From an uncultured Coriobacteriia bacterium (GTDB lineage: Bacteria > Actinomycetota > Coriobacteriia > Coriobacteriales > QAMH01): 26,343 bases of DNA. Positions 6,756-13,711 of this stretch are shown here, piece after piece (positions within the stretch are counted from its first letter, which is position 1; the number at the start of each line of letters is the position of its first letter). Position numbers and translations under genes: made by a program. The stretch spans positions 1 to 26,343 of the forward strand of contig CABSKV010000009.1 of assembly GCA_902478425.1 (NCBI GenBank), in the 5' to 3' direction. The notes beneath the pieces were generated by a model. That model was given only the letters and a program-made list of their open reading frames with translations. It was not told the DNA's origin and did no database searches.

Positions 6756-8057
6756 TTGGAAATCACAGATATTACGCGCGAGTCTGATGACGCCGTGCAG
6801 GAGATGGTCGTGACCATGACCGCAAGCGCGGCCGAGGTCAACGACTACATCGAGAGGCAGTTCAAGGAGCTCGCGAAGAACGAGATTCCGGGCTTTCGCA
6901 AGGGCAAGGCCCCGCGCGAGGTCATCGAGCGCGAGGCGGGCGGTCACGATGTCGTGTTCGCGCGCATTGCCGAGGCCATCGTCAATGGCGAGGCTCCGGC
7001 CCTGCTCGACGATGCCGACGTGCTGTTCATCGGTGACCCGCAGTTCAATCTCGAGAAGATTCCCGCGAAGGACCAGCCGTTCACCTTCACGGTGTCCGGT
7101 CCCGTTCCGCCCGAGGGCACGCTTTCGAGTTATGACGAGGTCTCGATCGAGATGCCTCCCAACGAGGCAACGGATGAGGAAGTCGAGACGCAGATCGACG
7201 AGCTGCTGAGCGTCTACTACAACTATGACGTTATCGATGACCCGGATTACGAAGTCGAGGACGGCGACTTCGTCACCGTCAGGATGACCATCACGAACAA
7301 CGGTTCCGTCGTTCCTGGTCTCAACGATGTCGAGCGCATGCTCAGCATTGGCGGTGGTTCCATGCCCGAGAGCTTTGACGAGCACGTCATCGGGTCCAAG
7401 AAGGGCTACACGCTCGACTTTGACTTCGATGCGCAGGGCAAGGAGGAGCGCCCCGAGCTCGGAGATGGCAAGCTTCACGCCAACGTCGAGATCATGGAGA
7501 TTCGCAAGCGCGTCCTGCCCGAGCTCAACGACGAGTTCTTCGCCAAGATCGGCGCGACGAGCCTCGATGACCTGCGTGAGCAGATGAAGATGACCATCAA
7601 CATCCAAAAGGATCGCGAGCTGCCCAAGCTGCTCGAGCAGAAGGTCGTCGACGCGCTCATCGAGCGTTTCGAGGGCGATGTTCCCGAGTACTACGTCGAC
7701 TTCATGCGAGATAACGTCAGCCGCGAGCTCATGCAGCGCCTCCAGAAGGAGGGCAACGGCTTGCAGGACTGGATGCTCAAGAACAATATCGAGGCCGAGA
7801 AGATGCAAGAAGAGGTCAACCAGGAATCCATCGACCGCGCCAAGCGCGACATGGCTCTCGAGGCCCTCTTCAAGGAGAAGGGCTGGGAGGTCACGGACGA
7901 GGATATCGCCCGCGAGCTTTCTGGCGTCGACGATGCCGAAGCCCAGATTGCCGAGCTCAAGGAAGCGCATCGCATGGCCGACCTGCGCAAGATGTGCCGT
8001 CAGTCCATCGCCGCACGTTGGCTTGCCAAGACGGCCGACATTACGGTGGTCGAATAG
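6756..8057 (+). CDS. tig: trigger factor, ribosome-associated chaperone
   Basis: Trigger factor binds the ribosome exit tunnel and shields nascent chains. The 433-residue product has the normal length and order. The N-terminal ribosome-binding domain carries the GFRKGKAPR signature (about residues 47-55). A middle FKBP-like domain (about 150-245) and a long helical C-terminal domain (about 250-430) follow. The FKBP part is divergent: where relatives have an IPGFE-type motif this protein reads MPESFDEHVIG, so prolyl isomerase activity may be weak. TTG 6756 is taken as the start because it follows GGGGAG by 6 bases and gives the expected N-terminus. A hairpin terminator follows. Confidence 0.95.
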   Translation: MEITDITRESDDAVQEMVVTMTASAAEVNDYIERQFKELAKNEIPGFRKGKAPREVIEREAGGHDVVFARIAEAIVNGEAPALLDDADVLFIGDPQFNLEKIPAKDQPFTFTVSGPVPPEGTLSSYDEVSIEMPPNEATDEEVETQIDELLSVYYNYDVIDDPDYEVEDGDFVTVRMTITNNGSVVPGLNDVERMLSIGGGSMPESFDEHVIGSKKGYTLDFDFDAQGKEERPELGDGKLHANVEIMEIRKRVLPELNDEFFAKIGATSLDDLREQMKMTINIQKDRELPKLLEQKVVDALIERFEGDVPEYYVDFMRDNVSRELMQRLQKEGNGLQDWMLKNNIEAEKMQEEVNQESIDRAKRDMALEALFKEKGWEVTDEDIARELSGVDDAEAQIAELKEAHRMADLRKMCRQSIAARWLAKTADITVVE

Positions 8058-8090
8058 GCGGCTATCTCAGTTCGCGTATAGCATCTAAAG

Positions 8091-8116
8091 AAGAGGCCCG
8101 CTTATGCGGGCCTCTT
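8091..8116. terminator. bidirectional terminator between convergent genes
   Basis: AAGAGGCCCGC (8091-8101) and GCGGGCCTCTT (8106-8116) make a perfect 11-base stem with loop TTAT. T residues follow on the plus strand and A residues precede it, so it can serve both tig (+) and the convergent minus-strand gene ending at 8143. Confidence 0.85.
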
Positions 8117-8142
8117 TCGTGCTTGTATGAAGTCGCAGGCGC

Positions 8143-8919
8143 TTACAGCGAGATGAAGCTGTCGGGGAACTGCTTGTTGGCGTCGAGGACGTCCTTGCTC
8201 GTGTCGCCGTAGCGCATCCACTCCTTGTCCTCGGGCGTGCGCTTTATCATCGCGTTCTCCATGATCTCGCGCAGGGCCTTGGCCTTGAGCGCGTACTCCT
8301 CCATCTGGGGCATCCTGCCCTCGAGCTCGATCTGACGACGCTTGTAGGCCTTGTCCTGGACGGAATCGCCAGGGATGATCTCGTAGAAGTCCTCGGCCTC
8401 GAGCGTGTAGTTCATATGGTCGGCATAGGCGGCGAGTGCCGAATCCTCCTTGAGGCTTTCGATGGTGTTCTCGCGCACCTCGGCATCGAGTTGCTCTTCG
8501 GAGATACCGCGCTGCTCGCAGTAGTCCTTCTTCTGCAGGCCGTTCATGCGCAGCATTTCCTCCAGGCGATAGGAAGATGCGTAGAGGGCTTCCTCAACGA
8601 GGTCTTCCGGCAAATCCTCGACGAGGCGCGTGGCGAGCTCGCGGCAGATGACGTTTTGGTCGGAAAGCTGCTGAACCTCGACGTTGTCCTTGTACATGTT
8701 GTAGCGGATGAAGATAAGAAGCTCCTCGACGGTGTTGAGGTCCTCCACATGCTTGGAGATCCACTGGTCATTGAGCTTGGGCGTCTCGCCTTCTTTGCAG
8801 ACGTTGAGCTCGAGCCAACGTAGGGCCGTCTTGCGCACGGCCTCCTCGGGAATCTTGATTTCCTCCGCCACGACGTAGACGGGATCGTATGAAGTCAGGG
8901 TGTAACGCTGGTTTGCCAT
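8143..8919 (-). CDS. stand-alone trigger-factor C-terminal-domain-like protein
   Basis: This is a 258-residue, highly charged, almost entirely helical soluble protein. I do not recognise a named family. Its central segment (about residues 95-185, from LVEDLPEDLVEEALY to YTLEAEDF) parallels the C-terminal chaperone domain of the adjacent trigger factor in order and spacing. Shared features are a D-[LV]-P-E turn, a long helix, a G-L-Q step, an I-x-x-E-[QK]-[LM] turn, a helix with K-x-x-AL-A, and a closing EDF/EDI. It has no ribosome-binding GFRxGxxP signature and no FKBP domain. ATG at 8919 is chosen for its AGAGGA ribosome site; the frame continues upstream into rlmH but without support. It converges on tig across a shared terminator. 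Confidence 0.8.
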   Translation of the reverse strand: MANQRYTLTSYDPVYVVAEEIKIPEEAVRKTALRWLELNVCKEGETPKLNDQWISKHVEDLNTVEELLIFIRYNMYKDNVEVQQLSDQNVICRELATRLVEDLPEDLVEEALYASSYRLEEMLRMNGLQKKDYCEQRGISEEQLDAEVRENTIESLKEDSALAAYADHMNYTLEAEDFYEIIPGDSVQDKAYKRRQIELEGRMPQMEEYALKAKALREIMENAMIKRTPEDKEWMRYGDTSKDVLDANKQFPDSFISL

Positions 8920-8997
8920 GATGCATCCTCTGTGATGTCGAAATGTATAACAGCCCATGATTATACTGTATTGCACACAGCGAGAGTAGGAGTGCGG
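8920..8997. promoter_or_regulatory. divergent promoter region
   Basis: These 78 bases separate two divergent starts. On the plus strand TATACT (8962-8967) can act as a -10 for rlmH. On the minus strand TATAAT (complement of 8959-8964) is a perfect -10 for the trigger-factor-like gene. The two overlap, so transcription in the two directions may compete. No good -35 is visible for either. Confidence 0.45.
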
Positions 8998-9435
8998 ATG
9001 GGAATAACGGTCATAGCCGTCGGCAAGCTCAAGGAGCGTTTCTGGAAGGATGCGGTAGCGGAGTACGTCAAACGCCTGAGTGGATACGCCAAGCTGCGCA
9101 TCATCGAGATTCCCGACCGTGGCATCGACTTCGAGAGCGCCGAGATCATCCGCGCGGCAGAAGGCGCGCGTCTCATCCTGCTTGCCATCGACGGCGAGCA
9201 GCGTTCGAGCGAGGGAATCGCGCATCGCCTCGATGAGCTCATGACGTATGGCACGAGCGATATCGCGTTTTGCATTGGCGGATCGGATGGCGTGAACGAG
9301 TCCGTCTACGAGCGTGCGGACGAGACGCTTTCGTTCGGGAAGATCACGTTGCCACACAACCTGGCTCGTGTGGTGCTACTCGAGCAAATCTATCGCGCCT
9401 TCAAGATCATGCGCGGCGAACCGTACCATAAGTGA
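8998..9435 (+). CDS. rlmH: 23S rRNA pseudouridine-1915 N3-methyltransferase RlmH
   Basis: RlmH is a SPOUT-class methyltransferase that uses SAM to methylate pseudouridine 1915 in helix 69 of assembled 70S ribosomes. The 145-residue product starts ITVIAVGKLKERFWKDAVAEYVKRL. It contains the SAM-binding knot segment FCIGGSDGVNE (about 96-106) followed by LPHNLARVVLLEQIYRAFKI, and ends with the family's GEPYHK. It is about 10 residues shorter than the E. coli enzyme but has all motifs. ATG 8998 follows TAGGAG closely. Confidence 0.96.
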   Translation: MGITVIAVGKLKERFWKDAVAEYVKRLSGYAKLRIIEIPDRGIDFESAEIIRAAEGARLILLAIDGEQRSSEGIAHRLDELMTYGTSDIAFCIGGSDGVNESVYERADETLSFGKITLPHNLARVVLLEQIYRAFKIMRGEPYHK

Positions 9436-9441
9436 TGCAAG

Positions 9442-9484
9442 CCGAAGGATTTCTTCGGAGTCATCGGGTGACTTATGCGATATT
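9442..9484 (+). promoter_or_regulatory. hairpins and candidate promoter before the DUF262 genes
   Basis: After rlmH come CCGAAG-N5-CTTCGG (9442-9458) and AGTCA-N5-TGACT (9459-9473), two small adjacent hairpins without U-tracts. An extended -10 follows, TGC-GATATT (9476-9484), with no clear -35. It could start the DUF262 pair. Evidence is modest. Confidence 0.35.
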
Positions 9485-9551
9485 GTGAAGCACGTGAGAA
9501 TTTCATCTATCAAAATGAGGACAACGTTACATCAGAGAGCGAGGTGCCCCC

Positions 9552-10634
9552 GTGAAGGTGATGCAGAAAAACATGCTGGAGTTTATGGAAGAGGGTGACA
9601 TGCGCTTTGTCATCCCGGCCTACCAGCGTCTCTATTCATGGAACGAGACACAATGCGAGGAACTCTGGTTGGACATTTTGCGAGCAGCCCACGGTAGGCG
9701 CAATCACTTTCTGGGCACCGTTCTCTATAACGTCGCCTACGAGGGGGAGACGCCCGATCATATCGAGATTATTGATGGCCAGCAGCGCCTGACCAGTGTA
9801 TCTCTCATCATCCTTGCCTTGGCAAGGCACCTGGAGTCCCATCCCCAGCTCAACGACGGCGATGCGATTGATGCTACGGCGCTCGTGTCGCGCTATCTCG
9901 TCCTGGGTGATGTCGACGAAAGACCAATCACCAAGCTTCTCCCTTCGCATTATGATGCGGGTTCCTACGATGCTGCGATTAGAAGAGAAACCGGCAATCC
10001 CATGTCGTCCATTACGAAGAACCTCACGTTTTTCCAGGAGAAGATGGCAGGGGATGATTTCGACCACGGGCAATTGCTCGAAGGCCTTCGCCGACTCACG
10101 ACCATCTTCGTCGAGGTGGACGATTATCGCGACGCGCAACCCATATTCGAGAGTGTGAATTCCAAGGGCGTGCCGCTTAACGTAGCGGATATGGTGCGCA
10201 ATTACCTTCTGCTGACAGAAAGTCATGACGAGCAGACGCGTCTCTTCGAGGAGTATTGGAAGGTGAGCCAGGAGATGTTCGCGCCCGACCCAGGCTCCCT
10301 CAAGCTCAATACGGGAATCAAGTGCTGGCTTGCCATTCGTCTCAAGGGTGCCCGCATTCAAAGCGCAGAGCAAACATACGCCTCGTTCAAGAGATACGTC
10401 GAGGATGTTTACCAGGGCGACAAGGAACCCATCCTGCGCGAACTTCGTGGTTTTTGCCTGATGTGGGCGGAAAACTATCGCTATCACGGTGTCAAGAAAT
10501 ACAGGTCCGGTTCTGATTGGGCAAAATTGGGGACTCCTGCGCTCACATCCGGCTACAAACTCAAGAAGGCGGATAACGAGGAATACGCAAGAGAGTTTCG
10601 CGAGAAGCTACGCAATGCAGATTCCCGTTGGTAG
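9552..10634 (+). CDS. DUF262 (GmrS-like) protein, first of a tandem pair
   Basis: This 360-residue protein begins with a DUF262 domain, the ParB/sulfiredoxin-like NTP-binding domain of the GmrSD type IV restriction system and SspE. Seen in sequence are FVIPAYQRLYSW (residues 19-30), IIDGQQRLTS (73-82, the DGQQR catalytic motif), and FESVNSKGVPLNVADMVRNYLL near 207. GmrSD and SspE normally continue into a C-terminal DUF1524 HNH nuclease; this protein ends in a helical region without any HNH-like motif. GTG 9552 is used; ATG 9561 in frame is an alternative. The next gene is a paralogue 27 bases on, with the motifs at matching positions. A defence role is plausible by family but unproven. Confidence 0.85.
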   Translation: MKVMQKNMLEFMEEGDMRFVIPAYQRLYSWNETQCEELWLDILRAAHGRRNHFLGTVLYNVAYEGETPDHIEIIDGQQRLTSVSLIILALARHLESHPQLNDGDAIDATALVSRYLVLGDVDERPITKLLPSHYDAGSYDAAIRRETGNPMSSITKNLTFFQEKMAGDDFDHGQLLEGLRRLTTIFVEVDDYRDAQPIFESVNSKGVPLNVADMVRNYLLLTESHDEQTRLFEEYWKVSQEMFAPDPGSLKLNTGIKCWLAIRLKGARIQSAEQTYASFKRYVEDVYQGDKEPILRELRGFCLMWAENYRYHGVKKYRSGSDWAKLGTPALTSGYKLKKADNEEYAREFREKLRNADSRW

Positions 10635-10661
10635 CGTTGTTGATTCGTTAGGAGATGCGAC

Positions 10662-11690
10662 ATGATTGCCTCGCTTAAGTCGATTTCGGACATACTCGGA
10701 AAGCCGAATACGCAATATCTCATACCCGTGTTCCAACGTGTCTACTCATGGGATCGCATGCAGCGCGAGCAGCTGTGGAAAGACATGATGAAAGCAGATT
10801 CCAGTGCGGATGGGCATTTTACGGGCTCATTCATCTACCGTCCTGAGGTCAGCGGAGCCCGTGGCGACTCTGATGCCCCATCTGGCCACACGAAGGTCGA
10901 TTTGATTGATGGCCAACAGAGGCTTACCACGATTACGCTCATGCTCGTGGCACTTAGGGACAGGGTGCGCGACATGGGCAACGAGAGGCGGGCAAACGAG
11001 ATAGACGAGACATATCTGCACGCCGCGCCTGGAGTGCCCAAGCTCGTTCTCTCGGATTCGGATGCTCCCACCATGGCGCATCTCATCGATGGCGTTCCGG
11101 CTCCTGGTGAGGATGAGGTGCCCCAGCTCGTCATCGAAGGGTACGAGTTCTTCAAGGAAAGGGTTGAGGAGTCACCCATCGATACCGATGCCGTCATGAG
11201 TGGACTCGACAGGCTATACGTGGTTGCAGTCGAGCTCGAAGAGGACGACGCGCCACAGCAGGTGTTTGAGAGCCTCAATGCGAAGGGGCGCCCGCTTTCG
11301 ACAATCGACTTGCTTCGCAACGTCATCATGGCAAAGTATGGCGCGACCGAGCAGCAGAGGCTGTTTGATGTGTATTGGGCACCCATTGACGAGGCGTTTC
11401 ACCAATTTGGCGCCGAGCAGGACATGTATCTCGACGCGGCGCTCCACGCCTGGGCCGAAAAACACGCTCCGAGTATCCGCGCGTCCAAGCGCAGCGAGCT
11501 CTATCAGGCGTTCAGGGCTTATCTCGGAGGACATGACTCCATTTCGCTCGAGGAATTGCTCAGGTCGATTAACGAGGGCTGCCTTGCCTTTGCCGCCGAT
11601 CCCGGTTCCCCGGAGGCCAAGAAGCATCTGGATTGGGCCGTGGAAAAGCCCCAGGGGCTCATCTCCCAGAGCAAGCTCTTCGGTGATTGA
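10662..11690 (+). CDS. DUF262 (GmrS-like) protein, second of a tandem pair
   Basis: This 342-residue paralogue of the preceding gene has LIPVFQRVYSW (20-30), LIDGQQRLTT (81-90) and FESLNAKGRPLSTIDLLRNVIM near residue 203. The DUF262 domain is thus complete. An Asp/Gly-rich insert (about 62-78) separates the first two motifs and is absent from the first copy. It also stops before any DUF1524/HNH domain. A clean AGGAG site precedes ATG 10662, and the reading frame is intact, so it is not an evident pseudogene. The two copies are clearly diverged, so this is not a recent duplication. The stop codon is embedded in a strong hairpin. Confidence 0.85.
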   Translation: MIASLKSISDILGKPNTQYLIPVFQRVYSWDRMQREQLWKDMMKADSSADGHFTGSFIYRPEVSGARGDSDAPSGHTKVDLIDGQQRLTTITLMLVALRDRVRDMGNERRANEIDETYLHAAPGVPKLVLSDSDAPTMAHLIDGVPAPGEDEVPQLVIEGYEFFKERVEESPIDTDAVMSGLDRLYVVAVELEEDDAPQQVFESLNAKGRPLSTIDLLRNVIMAKYGATEQQRLFDVYWAPIDEAFHQFGAEQDMYLDAALHAWAEKHAPSIRASKRSELYQAFRAYLGGHDSISLEELLRSINEGCLAFAADPGSPEAKKHLDWAVEKPQGLISQSKLFGD

Positions 11691-11721
11691 TTGGCAGCGA
11701 CAAGGACCGTCGCTGCCAATC
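11689..11721 (+). terminator. 13-base hairpin overlapping the DUF262 stop codon
   Basis: GATTGGCAGCGAC (11689-11701) and GTCGCTGCCAATC (11709-11721) pair perfectly with a 7-base loop. The 5' arm includes the last bases of the stop codon. No U-tract follows; the second hairpin downstream has one. Confidence 0.65.
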
Positions 11722-11739
11722 GAACGTGGGTGCACGAAA

Positions 11740-11761
11740 AAAGCCCGCATTAGCGGGCTTT
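11740..11761. terminator. bidirectional intrinsic terminator
   Basis: AAAGCCCGC (11740-11748), loop ATTA, GCGGGCTTT (11753-11761), then CGGTTTT; upstream A-runs give a U-tract on the other strand. It serves the DUF262 genes (+) and the tRNA gene (-), whose 3' end is 11 bases away. Confidence 0.88.
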
Positions 11762-11771
11762 CGGTTTTGAG

Positions 11772-11847
11772 TGGTGGAGATGAAGGGATTCGAACCCTCG
11801 GCCCCCACGTTGCGAACGTGATGCTCTCCCAGCTGAGCTACATCCCC
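11772..11847 (-). tRNA. tRNA-Ala(CGC)
   Basis: The minus strand folds into a full 76-base cloverleaf with encoded CCA: acceptor GGGGATG/CATCTCC, D-arm GCTC/GAGC, anticodon stem TCACG/CGTGG with loop TTCGCAA, and T-arm GAGGG/CCCTT with TTCGAAT. Anticodon CGC reads GCG (Ala). The acceptor has the G3:U70 wobble pair that is the alanine identity element. A TATAAT lies upstream on the minus strand (11886-11881). Confidence 0.96.
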
Positions 11848-11880
11848 ACAAACGCGGCGCATTGCGGCGCGCGGGTTAGG

Positions 11881-11937
11881 ATTATAGCGCATTTCCCGCA
11901 AGCGGGAAGGGGCATTGCCGCGGCTTTATGCGATAAT
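11881..11937. promoter_or_regulatory. divergent promoters (tRNA-Ala / deacetylase) around a 16-base palindrome
   Basis: Minus strand: TATAAT (11886-11881) for the tRNA. Plus strand: extended -10 TGC-GATAAT (11929-11937), which would place the transcript start at or near ATG 11944. Between them lies the palindrome TTCCCGCAAGCGGGAA (11893-11908). No good -35 is seen on either strand. Confidence 0.5.
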
Positions 11938-11943
11938 AGCCCC

Positions 11944-12879
11944 ATGCAAACGAGCAATAACATATTCCGCATACTCATCATCGCGTGTGTCGTTCTCTTT
12001 ATCGGAGCAATAGCCCAGCAGTTCTACATCTCGCATGTCGAATCGAGCTATGCCAAGTCGGGCGACGAGCTCGAGCAGGTCAAGGCAAATGTCGCTGCCG
12101 CTACCGAGCAAAATGATTCGCTCAAGCAGCAGCGCGAAGACACGTACATCGCCTGGCGCAACGCGCAGGGTCGCCTCTCGCTCTTTGGCGACAAGTCCGG
12201 CAAAGTCGCCTACCTCACCTTCGATGATGGTCCGTGCGATGCCCTCACGCCCAAGAACCTCGAGATCCTCAAGCAAAAGGGCGCCGTGGCAACGTGGTTC
12301 TGCCTGGCAAACGACGAGCTCTACACCTACCTCAACCTCGACTTGTGCAAGGAGATCGAGAAGCAGGGCTCGGCTGTCGGCATTCACGACTGGGATCAGG
12401 ACGACTCGTACAGTTACTACAAGGGCGGCGTCGATAACTACTTCACGAGCGACTTTGACAAGGCCAAGGATAAGCTCGAGGCCGCCGTAGGCCACGAGAT
12501 CAAGATCACGCGCTTCGCTGGCGGTAGCCTCACGATTGGCTATTACGATCCAGCCATTGGCAAGGCGCTCCCCCGCGCCATGCTCGAGCGCGGCTACCAG
12601 TACTTCGACTGGAACGTGCTTGCGGGCGATAGCGAGCCCTCGCAGTTCGTCAACGGCTCCACGCCCAAGGACAAGATCGTGAGCAACGTGCTGAGCGAGG
12701 CGGAGTTCTTTGCCAAGACCGATTCGCCCATCTGCGTGCTCATGCACGACAACCCTGGCAAGAACACGACGACTGAGGCACTGCCAGAGATCATCGATGG
12801 CCTGCGCGCCTTGGGGTACGAGTTCAAGACGCTCGATTTCGATGCGCCCGGTTTCTATCAGGTCGTGATCACCGAATGA
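11944..12879 (+). CDS. membrane-anchored polysaccharide deacetylase-like protein (CE4/NodB fold), altered metal motif
   Basis: This 311-residue protein has an N-terminal membrane anchor (about residues 8-28), a short coiled coil (38-68) and an extracytoplasmic NodB domain. CE4 motifs seen are TFDDGPC (92-98, Asp94/Asp95), a His motif GIHDWDQ (146-152), RFAGGS (190-195), FDWNV (221-225) and LMHDN (266-270). CE4 enzymes normally coordinate zinc with Asp-His-His from TFDDG and HxxxH; here the second His position is Gln152. Activity may be altered or lost; the substrate, if any, is probably a cell-wall or surface N-acetyl sugar. ATG 11944 has no ribosome site but lies one -10-to-start distance after GATAAT, suggesting a leaderless mRNA. 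The stop overlaps the next start (ATGA). Confidence 0.85.
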   Translation: MQTSNNIFRILIIACVVLFIGAIAQQFYISHVESSYAKSGDELEQVKANVAAATEQNDSLKQQREDTYIAWRNAQGRLSLFGDKSGKVAYLTFDDGPCDALTPKNLEILKQKGAVATWFCLANDELYTYLNLDLCKEIEKQGSAVGIHDWDQDDSYSYYKGGVDNYFTSDFDKAKDKLEAAVGHEIKITRFAGGSLTIGYYDPAIGKALPRAMLERGYQYFDWNVLAGDSEPSQFVNGSTPKDKIVSNVLSEAEFFAKTDSPICVLMHDNPGKNTTTEALPEIIDGLRALGYEFKTLDFDAPGFYQVVITE

Positions 12880-13658
12880 CGTATTCACGCGGACATCACG
12901 ATGACGAGTACGGGCGCGAGAGGCGTCCGCGCCGTGACGTCCCGGAGCATGACGAGCGACGCAGTGGAAACGGCTCGAGTCGCTATTCCCGCTCGTCGGA
13001 GCGCTACGCACGCCATTCATCCGCCCAGCGAGGCGAGGAGCGTGTCGGAAGGCCCGGATCCAGGCAAAACCGTCAGCGCCGCGATGATTCCTCGCGTCCG
13101 CGCTATCGCGATGAGCTAGAGGGCCGTCGCAATGCGCCACGTTCCGCCCAGCGCCCTGCTTCGCGTGCCAGACAGTATGACGATGGCTATGATGAGAGAT
13201 ACGAGCAAAGCGCCGATGCGCGCGGCACCCGTCAGCGTGATGGCCGTGCAGGACGGCAACGAGACCAGCGAAACAGCCAATACGCCGGCGCGCGCGCTGG
13301 CCAGCGCAATGTCGCGCAGGCGACCCAGTACAGCCGCGACCGCTACGTGAGCCAGCCCGGCCAGCAGCGCGCTTCGTCCGTGAGCCAGCAGAACTACGAA
13401 AGGGCGCGCCGTGCCAAGCCCATCGACCCCCGCATGATTTTCGCGTTGGGAATCATCGCCCTTATCCTGGTTGCCGTCATCATCATTCGCTTTGTCACCT
13501 TTGGCGGTGTCGCAAGCGAGTACGGGGCTGCCAAGGCAGCCATCGATCAACAGCAAGCGCAGCTCACCGAGCTCGAGACCTCAAATGGCGAGCTCCAAGC
13601 CGAGATGGATTCCATGCAGGGTCTCATCGACCGCTACAACAACTCCGGCAAGAAGTAA
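12876..13658 (+). CDS. Arg-rich disordered membrane protein with extracytoplasmic coiled coil
   Basis: I do not recognise a family. The 260-residue protein has three parts. Residues 1-185 are low-complexity, rich in Arg, Ser, Gln, Asp and Tyr, and predicted disordered. A single membrane helix follows (about 187-208, IFALGIIALILVAVIIIRFV). The C-terminal part (about 215-255) is a short coiled coil with heptad-like Leu/Ile/Met spacing. The positive-inside rule puts the basic part in the cytoplasm and the coiled coil outside. This layout recalls divisome FtsB/FtsL/DivIC-type bitopic proteins but with a very long cytoplasmic tail; that is only an analogy. ATG 12876 overlaps the deacetylase stop by 4 bases, so the two are translationally coupled and may work together at the envelope. 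Confidence 0.75.
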   Translation: MTYSRGHHDDEYGRERRPRRDVPEHDERRSGNGSSRYSRSSERYARHSSAQRGEERVGRPGSRQNRQRRDDSSRPRYRDELEGRRNAPRSAQRPASRARQYDDGYDERYEQSADARGTRQRDGRAGRQRDQRNSQYAGARAGQRNVAQATQYSRDRYVSQPGQQRASSVSQQNYERARRAKPIDPRMIFALGIIALILVAVIIIRFVTFGGVASEYGAAKAAIDQQQAQLTELETSNGELQAEMDSMQGLIDRYNNSGKK

Positions 13659-13711
13659 GGGTAAGCAGGCCTCTGCTTGTCTGCTTGCATTGCCATCAAA
13701 ACGGATGCGAT

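Noticed and set aside
8920..9357. Upstream extension of the trigger-factor-like gene through rlmH
   Set aside because: The extension overlaps a certain gene antisense. The ATG at 8919 has its own ribosome site and gives a coherent N-terminus.
9436..11847. Integrative island inserted at tRNA-Ala
   Set aside because: The tRNA 3' end does face the DUF262 pair, but I found no duplicate of the tRNA 3' sequence near 9436-9551 and no integrase gene.
13685..13711. Upstream ATG for the SRAP gene
   Set aside because: It would place nine extra residues before the catalytic cysteine, which must be position 2 in this family.
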